Below are positions 7,610 through 14,491 of a DNA stretch of 20,534 bases, piece by piece (the stretch's first letter is position 1; every line of letters starts with the position of its first letter). The notes beneath the pieces were generated by a model that ran no database searches, was not told the DNA's origin, and was given only the letters and a program-made list of their open reading frames with translations. A program made the position numbers and the translations under genes. The stretch is taken from assembly GCA_035547055.1 (NCBI GenBank), contig DASZVN010000033.1:1-20534 (forward strand). The letters run 5' to 3'. The DNA comes from DASZVN01 sp035547055. Its GTDB lineage: Bacteria > Pseudomonadota > Alphaproteobacteria > Rhizobiales > Methylopilaceae.

Positions 7610-9058
7610 TCATCTCCACTGGAATTCCGGCGACATCAGGAGCAGCGCCAGCGCCTGCTGGCGCGAGTCGGCGCGGGCGACGGTCTCGCGGGTGTCGGTC
7701 GAGGCCACCGCGCCGAGCACGTCGGCGAGGACGGCGCGGGGGTCGCTGTCGCCGCGGTCGCGCTGGGCCATCAGCTCGGCGATCTGGAGCCGCCCTTCCA
7801 GCGCATCGGGTGCGAGCCAGCTTGCGGTGTCGGTCGGGAAGCCGGCCGGCGACGGCGGATCCCACGGCGTCTGGCCGAGCGTCTTCAGCGCCCTGAGCGC
7901 GAAGCCGGTGGGGAGCGGCGTGCCGAGAGCGCGCTGGCCGGCGAGGAGGAACTCGCGCGGCGCCCTCAGCTTGTCGCGCGGCGCCGACCAGGCGGCGTCG
8001 TGGCCGACGAGCGTGCGGGCGACGGCGCCGAGATCGCCGTCGGTGTCGCGGAAGCGGGCCACCAGCGCATCGACCAGCACCGGCGGCGGCTGGTCGGCGA
8101 CGAAGGCCGCGGCGAACTGGGTCATGACGTGGTGCGCCGTCGCCGGGCTCCGCGCGAGGTCGTGCAGCACCGCCTCGCCCTGGCCGACGCCGGTGTCGCG
8201 ATAGCGCTTGCCCATGATGGTTCGCGTGCCGGGCTCGTGCCAGCGCCCGCGATAGACGAAGCGCCCCCGCTCGGCCGCCGGCGCCTTGCGGGCGCCGACC
8301 GTCCAGCCCGACAGGGCGTAGGCGACCTGGATCACGTCGGCCTGGGTGTAGCCGCCGTCGACGCCGACGGTGTGCAGCTCCATCAGCTCGCGGCCGTAGT
8401 TCTCGTTGATGCCCCTGTCGCGGCGGAGCCCGAGCGGCGAATGCGGCCCGATCGAGCGGGCGTTGTCGAGCGACAGCAGCATCGCCGGATGGTGGGCGAC
8501 CGCGTCGAGCATGTCCGAGAAGCGGCCGAGCACGTGCGGCCGGATCGCCTCGCGCTCGAAGGCGCCGGCGAGCCCGCGGACCGGCTGCCCGCGCTTGATC
8601 TCGACCGCGAAATGGTTGGACCAGAACGCGACCAGGCGCTCGCCGAAGCCGATCGGCACCTGGCGGGCCTTGTCGAGCCGGGCCGCGACCTCGTCGTTGT
8701 AGATCGTGGCGGACAGAGGCCGCTGGTACTTCGGCTTCCGGTCGGCGGCCGATTCATCGTCGGCCTTGTCCGCGCCCTCCGCGGCCATGCCGTCGCCGGC
8801 GTGGGCCATCTTGTCCGACGTGCCGGCCGCCGTCCGGTCCTGCCGGCGCATCGCGCGGCGGCGTGCGATATCGTCCTCGATGGCGACCAGAGCATCGGCC
8901 GACGGCAGCAGGCCCGGCGTGTCGAGGGCGAGGATGCCCGGCTCGGCGAGCTCGGCCAGGATCGCGCCGCGGGGATCGGCGGCAATGCGGCCGAGGTCGC
9001 CCGCTCTGGCGCCAAGCCCGAAGCGGCTCAGCGCGATGACGGCGTCCGATGTGCTCAC
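7610..9058 (-). CDS. DUF1800 domain-containing protein
   Basis: This 482-residue DUF1800 protein has an unknown biochemical role and is usually encoded with a DUF1501 partner, as here. Recognisable blocks are AVIALSRFGLGAR at the N-terminus, SATIYNDEVAARLDKA, AFWSNHFAVE, GINENYGRELMELHTVGV, GGYTQADVIQVAYALSGW and HVMTQFAAAFV. A charged low-complexity insert rich in Arg, Lys, Asp and Glu lies between the N-terminal helix region and SATIYND. The GTG at 9058 places the conserved N-terminus right at the start, as is usual in the family. An ATG at 9088 would add ten residues; neither start has a strong ribosome site. No signal peptide is seen, in contrast to the Tat-exported partner. The stop overlaps the next gene (ATGA), implying translational coupling. 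Confidence 0.92.
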   Translation of the reverse strand: MSTSDAVIALSRFGLGARAGDLGRIAADPRGAILAELAEPGILALDTPGLLPSADALVAIEDDIARRRAMRRQDRTAAGTSDKMAHAGDGMAAEGADKADDESAADRKPKYQRPLSATIYNDEVAARLDKARQVPIGFGERLVAFWSNHFAVEIKRGQPVRGLAGAFEREAIRPHVLGRFSDMLDAVAHHPAMLLSLDNARSIGPHSPLGLRRDRGINENYGRELMELHTVGVDGGYTQADVIQVAYALSGWTVGARKAPAAERGRFVYRGRWHEPGTRTIMGKRYRDTGVGQGEAVLHDLARSPATAHHVMTQFAAAFVADQPPPVLVDALVARFRDTDGDLGAVARTLVGHDAAWSAPRDKLRAPREFLLAGQRALGTPLPTGFALRALKTLGQTPWDPPSPAGFPTDTASWLAPDALEGRLQIAELMAQRDRGDSDPRAVLADVLGAVASTDTRETVARADSRQQALALLLMSPEFQWR

Positions 9059-9507
9059 GACTGGCCGTGCCCTCTCGCCGGTGCCCATGACACCCGGCTC
9101 TGACACGCGGCGACGCCCGCGTCCCTGCGACGATAGCGGCGAATGTGTCGAAACCGCGTGAACGGCAGCCCAGCGGCGGAACGCCGCGGCCCAAAACGAC
9201 GGCGACGACCGCTCGGGAAAAGCGGCCGTCGGCGTGAAGGCTTGGAGAGTCTGCTGCAACCCGCCCCGGAGGGGACGGTCGGCCCGGTCGCGCCTCCCCG
9301 GGGGCTGGGGGGCTGGGATTCGGGGCGACGCGACCGGGCCCCGAGGCAACGCTGATAGTAATCGCGGGCCACTTGGGCGGACCAAGGGCGCCATTCCGGC
9401 CAAACTGTGAAATCTCCGCCCGCCGCCGATTGCCGCGGCCGCGTGCTTGCGCGGGAGGCGGCGCGGGGCGATCATTGTTCTGTCACGGAGGGCGGCAGGA
9501 GGCGCGT
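9059..9507. other. Divergent intergenic region between DUF1800 and DUF2794 genes
   Basis: This 449-bp stretch separates two divergent genes and should contain both promoters. I see no convincing gene; short Arg-rich frames on both strands look accidental. The clear structure is a perfect 12-bp inverted repeat at 9281-9292 and 9329-9340, listed separately. A smaller CCGCT...AGCGG hairpin lies near 9209-9225. Confidence 0.6.
9281..9340. repeat. Perfect 12-bp inverted repeat in a divergent promoter region
   Basis: GGCCCGGTCGCG at 9281-9292 pairs exactly with CGCGACCGGGCC at 9329-9340 across a 36-nt G-rich spacer. No T-tract follows. It lies between two divergent genes, so it could be a regulator site or a repeat element rather than a terminator. 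Confidence 0.75.
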
Positions 9508-9894
9508 GTGAGCGAGATCGAGCCCATAGCGTTGCGGGGCGCCGCAGGCCCGGACCAGCGCCCCGAAGCCCTTCGTGCCGCCGCCCCGCCCCCTCCCGCC
9601 GAGATCTTCTTCGACCGTCAGGAATTGCGCGCCATCCTCGACGTCTACGGCCGTAAGGTCGCCGCCGGCGAGTGGCGCGACTATGCCATCGACAGCTCCC
9701 GCGAGCGCGCGGTGTTCTCGGTGTTCCGCCGCGCCAGCGAATATCCGATCTACCGCATCGAGAAGAACCCACGCCTCGCGCGCAAGCAGGGCTCCTACGC
9801 CGTCGTCGCCGCCGGTGGACTGGTGCTGAAGCGCGGCCACGAGCTCGACCGCGTCCTGAGCGTCCTGGAAAAGCGCCTGCGCCTGGTGGGCTGA
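9508..9894 (+). CDS. DUF2794 domain-containing protein
   Basis: This small cytoplasmic protein of 128 residues matches the alphaproteobacterial DUF2794 family, whose function is unknown. The conserved part begins around residue 33 with EIFFDRQELRAILDVYGRKV and continues through GEWRDYAID, FSVFRRASEYPIYRIEKNP and QGSYAVVAAGGLVLKRG. The first 30 residues are Pro/Ala-rich and probably disordered. The GTG at 9508 is chosen because a perfect AGGAGG (9497-9502) lies 5 nt upstream; upstream in-frame ATGs lack such a site and would add unrelated Arg-rich sequence. The gene stands alone, divergent from DUF1800 and followed by a palindromic repeat. Confidence 0.92.
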   Translation: MSEIEPIALRGAAGPDQRPEALRAAAPPPPAEIFFDRQELRAILDVYGRKVAAGEWRDYAIDSSRERAVFSVFRRASEYPIYRIEKNPRLARKQGSYAVVAAGGLVLKRGHELDRVLSVLEKRLRLVG

Positions 9895-9913
9895 GGCGAT
9901 TGCCGCCGCCCGC

Positions 9914-10008
9914 CGTCATTTGCGAGGAGCGGAGCGACGGCGCCATCCAGGGGCCAGGGCACGGCGGGCGGGGCAGCGCTGGATTGCTTCGCCTCGCTCG
10001 CGATGACG
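9914..10008. repeat. Palindromic intergenic repeat (CGTCATTGCGAG type)
   Basis: The left arm (9914-9950) begins CGTCATTTGCGAGGAGCGGA and ends GCCATCCAG. The right arm (9979-10008) reads CTGGATTGC...CGCTCGCGATGACG and is its imperfect complement. This is a familiar alphaproteobacterial interspersed repeat. It follows the DUF2794 stop by about 20 bp and precedes the DUF1007 gene. An ATG in its right arm opens a frame into the DUF1007 gene, but that start is an artefact of the repeat. Confidence 0.85.
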
Positions 10009-10131
10009 CTGGAGCGGCCGACGCGGCCCGATTTCAGTGTGCCGTTCCCCGGTCGGCGCGGTGCCGGCGCCTTGCTTCGGCCGCGCTTGCCGGCGCAATC
10101 TCTGCCCGGAACGGGGGTTTCGGCGCCGGGA

Positions 10132-11211
10132 ATGCTGCGGTTTCTGCTTGTCCTGCTATCGACCGTGCCGGTTCTCGGCCTCGTCGACGCGCGTCCGGCG
10201 GCCGCCAATCCCTATGTGTGGGTCTCGGTCCAGGCCACGCTGCGCTACGCCGCCGACGGCGCCCCGGTCGCGCTCCGGCAGGCATGGCGCTTCGATCGCC
10301 ATTTCTCGACCTTCGCCGCCAAGGGTGTCGATCGCAACGGCGACCGCCGCATCGACGCCGGCGAGCTGGCCGCGGCCGCGGCGCTGAACGTCAAGGCATT
10401 GGCGAAGTTCGGCTACTTCACCAAGGTCAGCGCCGGCGGCCGGCCGGTCGCGCTCGGCCCGCCGACCGCCGAGTCGATGAGCGAGGATGGCGGGACGCTG
10501 ACGCTCGCCTTCACCCTGCCGCTCCTCCATGCGCCGGCGACCGAGGTCGAGCCGCTGACGGTGTCGGTCTACGACCCCGCCTTCTTCCTGGCCTTCGCGC
10601 TGGCGCCCGGAGAGGCGGTGCGGCTCGACGGCGCACCGGCCGCCTGCGCCGTGCGCATCAGCCGCCCACCCCAACCGCCGGTCCCGGCGGGAGCCAAGGC
10701 CGCCGCCGTGCTGGCGAGCCGGCCGGTCGATCTCGCCGGCACGACCGGCGCCCGGCTGGCCGACAAGGCGATCGTCGAATGCGGCAGCGACCTGCTCGCC
10801 TTCGCCCCGCCGGCACCGGCCCGCTTCCCGCCCTTCGATAATGCCGCCCCTCCCGCGGCTGCTCCGCCGCAGCCGGCTATCGCGCCGCCGCCGGCGGATG
10901 CCGCCCAACGGGTGGAGCAGGCGCTGCGGCTCGCCGCGGCCAAGCCGCTGACCGATGCCGGCCTACTGGCGCCGCTGCCACTCGCCCCGACAGCCTCGCC
11001 GGCATCCGCACCGGCCGCGCCGGCCCGGGCTGCTGCGCCTCGGCCTGCGGCGCCAGCGAAAAAGGCGACCTCGGGACGCTCGGTCGCGACCGCCGCGCCG
11101 GCATCCGCGCCGGGCTTCGCCATCGGGCCGGCCGGCATCGTCGCCGCCCTGCTTCTGCTCGGCCTCGGCGCGGCCGGAGCGTTCCTGGCGCGGGGGCTGG
11201 CGCGGCGCTGA
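10132..11211 (+). CDS. DUF1007 family protein with C-terminal membrane anchor
   Basis: This 359-residue exported protein has a DUF1007 domain (about residues 24-185), a family often linked to metal transport genes. The signal peptide is MLRFLLVLLSTVPVLGLVDA followed by RPAAA, with cleavage probably just before NPYVWV. Family blocks are an EF-hand-like DRNGDRRIDAGEL, KFGYFTKVSAGG, LAFTLPL, VSVYDPAFFLAFAL and GAPAACAV. Most DUF1007 proteins begin the mature domain with HPHVW; here it is NPYVW, so both histidines are lost. The protein is also much longer than the usual ~200-220 residues: a Pro/Ala-rich linker leads to a hydrophobic segment (GIVAALLLLGLGAAGAFLA) and a basic tail, like a membrane anchor. 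No NicO-type transporter gene is nearby. The ATG at 10132 is chosen because it begins the signal peptide. The gene ends 5 bp from the convergent motE-like gene. Confidence 0.87.
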   Translation: MLRFLLVLLSTVPVLGLVDARPAAANPYVWVSVQATLRYAADGAPVALRQAWRFDRHFSTFAAKGVDRNGDRRIDAGELAAAAALNVKALAKFGYFTKVSAGGRPVALGPPTAESMSEDGGTLTLAFTLPLLHAPATEVEPLTVSVYDPAFFLAFALAPGEAVRLDGAPAACAVRISRPPQPPVPAGAKAAAVLASRPVDLAGTTGARLADKAIVECGSDLLAFAPPAPARFPPFDNAAPPAAAPPQPAIAPPPADAAQRVEQALRLAAAKPLTDAGLLAPLPLAPTASPASAPAAPARAAAPRPAAPAKKATSGRSVATAAPASAPGFAIGPAGIVAALLLLGLGAAGAFLARGLARR

Positions 11212-11216
11212 GCGCC

Positions 11217-12056
11217 TCACGGCACGGTCGGGTGCCCTTCGATCTTGGGCAGCGAATCGATCCCGGTCGGGGCTGCCGGCCCGTTGCGGCCGGCCAGGAT
11301 CATGGTCAGCCGGTCGGCGGTCTTGGTGTCCATCAGGCCGAGGATCTCGCTGAGCTGGCGCGGCTTCATCCGCCGTGCGATCTGCTCGAGCACGCCCATG
11401 TCGAGCTGGTCGAAGATCTTGGCGGCGTCCTTGGCCCGCATCCCGGCATAAACCGCGACGAGATTGTCGAGCCGCTGGGCCGCCGGGCTGCCCGCGGCCG
11501 GCTGCCCGCTCGGGCCGCTGCCATCGGCGTTGGCGGCGAGGCCGAGCGCCTTCAGCTCGCCGATCCGCTGGTCGAGCCGCTTCTGCGCCGCCGCCAGGAG
11601 GTTTTCGCGGAGGTCGAGCGCCTTGGCGCGATCGTCGAGGCTGGAGCCGCGCTGGTGCAGGTCTTCGATCAGCTTGCGCTCGGCCGGCGAGTCGTCGAGG
11701 CCCGCGTCCTTGGGCAGCGACGCGGCGGCTGCGGCCGGTACGGGTCGAACTCCCTGCACCGGCTCGGTCTTCGGTGCCGCCGCCACGGGCGTCTTGGGCG
11801 CCTCGGTGCCGATGCTGCCGGTCGTGACCGGGTCGGCCGGCATCAAATTGCCGTCATAGGCCGCGTGGGGATCGACCTCGGCCGTGGCCGGATCGCCCGC
11901 CGCCACCACCGGGCGGAAGGTCGGATCGATGTCGCGCACCACCCGCGGCGCCTCGGCCGGGACCGCCCGATCGCCGGCCGACAACACCAGCCACACCGTC
12001 TCGCCGAGGAGCAGGACGGCGGCCAGGATGACGACCGGCAGCAGGCGCAGGCGCAT
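11217..12056 (-). CDS. motE: MotE-like flagellar motor accessory protein
   Basis: This 279-residue protein has one N-terminal membrane segment or uncleaved signal (LLPVVILAAVLLLGETVWLV), a Pro/Ala-rich linker, a coiled-coil stretch (about residues 150-195) and a C-terminal MgtE-N-like domain. The last contains LVAVYAGMRAKDAAKIFDQL and RMKPRQLSEILGLMDTKTA. This architecture is that of MotE-family proteins of alphaproteobacterial flagellar operons; in Sinorhizobium MotE is a periplasmic chaperone for the motor protein MotC. No motC is visible here, so the partner is unknown. The ATG overlaps the previous stop by one base (TGATG), so translation is probably coupled. It is the last gene of the fliL operon and runs tail-to-tail into the DUF1007 gene with 5 bp between and no visible terminator. 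Confidence 0.82.
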   Translation of the reverse strand: MRLRLLPVVILAAVLLLGETVWLVLSAGDRAVPAEAPRVVRDIDPTFRPVVAAGDPATAEVDPHAAYDGNLMPADPVTTGSIGTEAPKTPVAAAPKTEPVQGVRPVPAAAAASLPKDAGLDDSPAERKLIEDLHQRGSSLDDRAKALDLRENLLAAAQKRLDQRIGELKALGLAANADGSGPSGQPAAGSPAAQRLDNLVAVYAGMRAKDAAKIFDQLDMGVLEQIARRMKPRQLSEILGLMDTKTADRLTMILAGRNGPAAPTGIDSLPKIEGHPTVP

Positions 12057-12562
12057 CAGGCGGCCTGACTCCGGTCGCTGCGCTGCTCGAAGCTCAGCGA
12101 CAAGGCACGGGCGCGGGCGACGGCCTCGGCCATGCGGTTCCGCGATGACGTCGCGGCAGCCGGGGCGGCAGACGCCGGGGCGGGAGCCGGCGCGGCAGGG
12201 GCGGGCACGGCGGCCTCGCGCACCGCCTCGCGCGGCGTCGCCGCCTGGGTGATCCGGCCGATCCGCTGGAGGACGTCGCGGCCGGCGCCGATGCGCTCGG
12301 CCAGCTCGGCCTCGAGCTCGCCGCCGCGGATCAGCTTGGCGCCGAGGTCGTGCTCGCACTCGCCGACCGCTTCGCGCAGCGTCGCGATGGCGCGCTCCGC
12401 CGCCGCCGTCGCGCCGATGAGTTCGCCGATCACGCTCTTCAGCGCCGCACGGTCGCCCTTCAGCGCCTTGAGGCGGCGGTCGAGGATCACGCAATAGCCG
12501 ATGGTGACGGCGAGCAGCACCGCGACCAGCGCCTCGGTCAGGATCGCGACCCATTGGTTCAT
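12056..12562 (-). CDS. DUF6468 membrane protein of the flagellar operon
   Basis: This 168-residue protein has a single N-terminal membrane helix (WVAILTEALVAVLLAVTIGYCV), then a charged helical region likely to form a coiled coil (DRRLKALKGDRAALKSVIGE onwards). A Pro/Ala-rich stretch and a short conserved-looking tail (RNRMAEAVARARALSLSFEQ) follow. It fits the DUF6468 family found beside fliM in alphaproteobacteria. Its topology and position recall PflI, the flagellar-positioning protein of Caulobacter, but I cannot confirm orthology. It is joined to its neighbours on both sides by one-base TGATG overlaps, so it is almost certainly made together with FliM and the MotE-like protein. Confidence 0.8.
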   Translation of the reverse strand: MNQWVAILTEALVAVLLAVTIGYCVILDRRLKALKGDRAALKSVIGELIGATAAAERAIATLREAVGECEHDLGAKLIRGGELEAELAERIGAGRDVLQRIGRITQAATPREAVREAAVPAPAAPAPAPASAAPAAATSSRNRMAEAVARARALSLSFEQRSDRSQAA

Positions 12563-13728
12563 CACGGCATGTCCTTTGTTGCCTGGGCGGATTCGAATAC
12601 CGCGAGCGTGGTCTTGGAGCGGCGGAGCGGCTGGGCCACCTGCACGGCGACGGCGTCGCCGGCGCGGCCCATCCTGGCCTGGGTCAGCACGATGTCCCCG
12701 CAGCGGAGGTCGACCAGCGAATCCGGCCGCACGTCCAGCATCAGCGTGTCGCCGACGGCGAGATCCATCATCCGCTTCAGCGGCATCTGGCGCTCGTAGA
12801 GCACCGCTGCGACCTCGGCCCGGGCGTTCCAGATCTCGGTCGCGAGATGCTCCTCCCAGATCGGGTCGCGGCCGAGCTTCTCGCCCATGAACCCCTGGAG
12901 CAGCACGTCGCGGATCGGCTCGATCGTCGCGTAGGGGAGGAGGAAGCTGAAGGCGCCGCCGCGGTCCTCCATGTCGACCCGCATCCTGACCAGGATCGCA
13001 GCGTTGGCGGGCCGGGTGACGGCGGCGAAGCGCGGATTGGTCTCGAACCGGTCGATCGAGAAATTCACCGACGAGAGCGGCTTGAACGCCTCCTCGGCAT
13101 CGGCCAGCACGATCTCGATCATGCGCTTGACGAGACCGGTCTCGATGGTGGTGTAGGGCCGCCCCTCGATACGCACCATGCCGGCGCCGCGGCGGCCGCC
13201 GAGGAGCACGTCGATCATTGCGTAGATCAGCGCCGAATCGACCGAGAGGATGCCGTAATTGTCCCACGGCGTCGCCTTGATGACCGCGAGGATCGCCGGC
13301 AGCGGGATCGAGTTCAGGTAGTCGCCGAAGCGCACCGAGGTGATCTGCTCGAGCGAGACCTCGACATTGTCCGAGGTGAAGTTGCGGAGCGAGGTCGTCA
13401 GCAGCCGGACCAGCCGGTCGAACACGATCTCCAGCATCGGGAGGCGCTCGTAGGAGACGAGCACCGAATCGATGATGGCGCGGATGCCGGAGTTCTGGGT
13501 GAGAGCGAGCCCATCGACGTTGAAGCCGAGGAGGTTGTCGATCTCGTCCTGGTTCAGCACCCGCTCGTTCGAGCGGGTCCCGGCGGGGGTGCCGCGGTCG
13601 AGCATCGCCGCCCATTCGCCGGCGGCTTCGGGGCGGTCGGCGCCGGCGACGCCCTGCTCGGCGAACGCCTCGGTCCACTGCTTGGCGAGCTGGGCATCGG
13701 CGGGCGAGGTTTCGTGGGGATCGCTCAT
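12562..13728 (-). CDS. fliM: Flagellar motor switch protein FliM
   Basis: FliM is the C-ring component that binds phosphorylated CheY and, with FliG and FliN, sets the direction of flagellar rotation. The 388-residue product shows the EIDNLLG CheY-binding motif (in VLNQDEIDNLLGF, residues 57-69). The middle domain follows (VLLTSY-like SVLVSYERLPMLEIVFDRL, VEVSLEQITSVRFGDYL, and LIYAMIDVLLGGRRG with its GG loop). The FliN-like C-terminal SpoA domain comes last (LKRMMDLAVGDTLMLD, RCGDIVLTQARMGRAGDAVA). The CheY motif usually lies at the extreme N-terminus, so about 55 extra polar residues precede it here. The start follows fliL by 9 bp with no strong ribosome site. The stop overlaps the DUF6468 start as TGATG. 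Confidence 0.97.
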   Translation of the reverse strand: MSDPHETSPADAQLAKQWTEAFAEQGVAGADRPEAAGEWAAMLDRGTPAGTRSNERVLNQDEIDNLLGFNVDGLALTQNSGIRAIIDSVLVSYERLPMLEIVFDRLVRLLTTSLRNFTSDNVEVSLEQITSVRFGDYLNSIPLPAILAVIKATPWDNYGILSVDSALIYAMIDVLLGGRRGAGMVRIEGRPYTTIETGLVKRMIEIVLADAEEAFKPLSSVNFSIDRFETNPRFAAVTRPANAAILVRMRVDMEDRGGAFSFLLPYATIEPIRDVLLQGFMGEKLGRDPIWEEHLATEIWNARAEVAAVLYERQMPLKRMMDLAVGDTLMLDVRPDSLVDLRCGDIVLTQARMGRAGDAVAVQVAQPLRRSKTTLAVFESAQATKDMP

Positions 13729-13737
13729 GGCGTCACG

Positions 13738-14235
13738 TCACTGGACCAGCATTTCCTTGAACAGCACTGCGTCGATCTTGGCCGGATAGATCGCCTGGTC
13801 GATCCGCTTCAGCAGTTCCTCCTTGAGGCGGTAGAGCCCGGCCGAGCCGTCGAGGTCCGAGGCACGGAGCTCGCGGAGATGGGTCTGGAAGGCGTCGAGC
13901 ACGCGCGGCATCAGCGGCGTGATCTTTTCCTCGACCTTGGGGTCGGCGACCTCGAGCGCGATCTTGAGGCGCAGATAGCGCGGCCGGTCGGCCGGGCTCT
14001 GCAGGTTCACCATGACGTCAGGCAGGTCCATGAAGGTCGGCGGCGGCTTCACCTGCGCCGCCGGCTCGGCCTTCTTGCCGTGGCCCATGTACATGTAGCC
14101 GCCACCCGCGACGACCAGCAGCAGCACCGGCGCGGCGAACATAATGAGCTTCTTCTTGGACTTCTTCGGCTTCGCGGCGCCGGCTTCGGCCTCGTCGGGC
14201 GCGGCGCCGTCTTCCGCTTCCGCAACGCTCGCCAT
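13738..14235 (-). CDS. fliL: Flagellar basal body-associated protein FliL
   Basis: FliL is an inner-membrane protein that surrounds the stator and supports motor torque. The 165-residue product has an acidic Ala-rich cytoplasmic N-terminus, a Lys-rich stop-transfer patch (KPKKSKKK), one membrane helix (about residues 31-50) and a periplasmic domain. The latter shows MVNLQSPADRPRYLRLKIAL, VLDAFQTHLRELRASDLDGS and YRLKEELLKRI, then the KIDAVLFKEMLVQ ending. It is the first gene of the minus-strand flagellar operon. A perfect CtrA box lies 52 bp upstream, in line with the known CtrA control of fliLM in Caulobacter. The length and domain order are normal for alphaproteobacteria. Confidence 0.96.
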   Translation of the reverse strand: MASVAEAEDGAAPDEAEAGAAKPKKSKKKLIMFAAPVLLLVVAGGGYMYMGHGKKAEPAAQVKPPPTFMDLPDVMVNLQSPADRPRYLRLKIALEVADPKVEEKITPLMPRVLDAFQTHLRELRASDLDGSAGLYRLKEELLKRIDQAIYPAKIDAVLFKEMLVQ

Positions 14236-14286
14236 GTGCCCCGAGTCCCCGCCGCAATCCCCAGGGCGACGATTGGGAGCGAATGG

Positions 14287-14301
14287 TTAACGGCGCTTTA
14301 A
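14287..14301 (-). promoter_or_regulatory. CtrA box upstream of fliL
   Basis: The minus strand reads TTAAAGCGCCGTTAACC, an exact TTAA-N7-TTAAC match. It is 52 bp upstream of the fliL start. GATTC (a GANTC methylation site) lies at 14302-14306, directly beside it. In Caulobacter CtrA directly activates fliLM, so both position and target make sense. Confidence 0.75.
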
Positions 14302-14314
14302 GATTCGGCCTCGA

Positions 14315-14363
14315 CCCGGCAGCTTTTGCCGGGAAGGCTTTGCCGCAGGGCCCGCCCTGCGGC
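14315..14363. repeat. Two tandem hairpins between fliL and flgF
   Basis: CCCGGCA at 14315-14321 pairs with TGCCGGG at 14327-14333. GCCGCAGGG at 14342-14350 pairs with CCCTGCGGC at 14355-14363 over a 4-nt CCCG loop. They lie between the CtrA box and the sigma-54 promoter. They could insulate the two divergent promoters or bind a regulator; no T-tract follows. Confidence 0.65.
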
Positions 14364-14408
14364 GCCCCGGCGACCAGCAATCACCAAGAAGATCAAGCCA
14401 AAGCGCCC

Positions 14409-14425
14409 TTGGCACGGCTCCTGCG
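14409..14425 (+). promoter_or_regulatory. Sigma-54 promoter for flgFGAH
   Basis: The sequence TTGGCACGGCTCCTGCG matches the -24/-12 consensus YTGGCACGNNNNTTGCW at all fixed positions except one T and the last W. GG (14411-14412) and GC (14423-14424) have the required 10-nt gap. The predicted transcript start is about 14436, leaving roughly a 55-nt leader before the flgF GTG. Hook-basal body operons in Caulobacter use sigma-54 with FlbD, so the context supports it. Confidence 0.75.
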
Positions 14426-14491
14426 AGGAAAGCGGCGGCGGCATGCCGGGGAAGGGCATGGCGCCGAACCACCGCACGAAGGGGGAGCTTC

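Noticed and set aside
6321..8204. Long plus-strand open frame opposite the DUF1501 gene
   Set aside because: Its composition is that of an antisense shadow, and both DUF1501 and DUF1800 on the other strand are unmistakable.
10003..10131. Longer DUF1007 protein starting at ATG 10003
   Set aside because: That ATG is in the right arm of an interspersed repeat, and the extension would bury the signal peptide 43 residues inside the protein.
14315..14363. Tandem hairpins between fliL and flgF as a transcription terminator
   Set aside because: No gene ends here (both flanking genes start outward) and no T-tract follows either stem.
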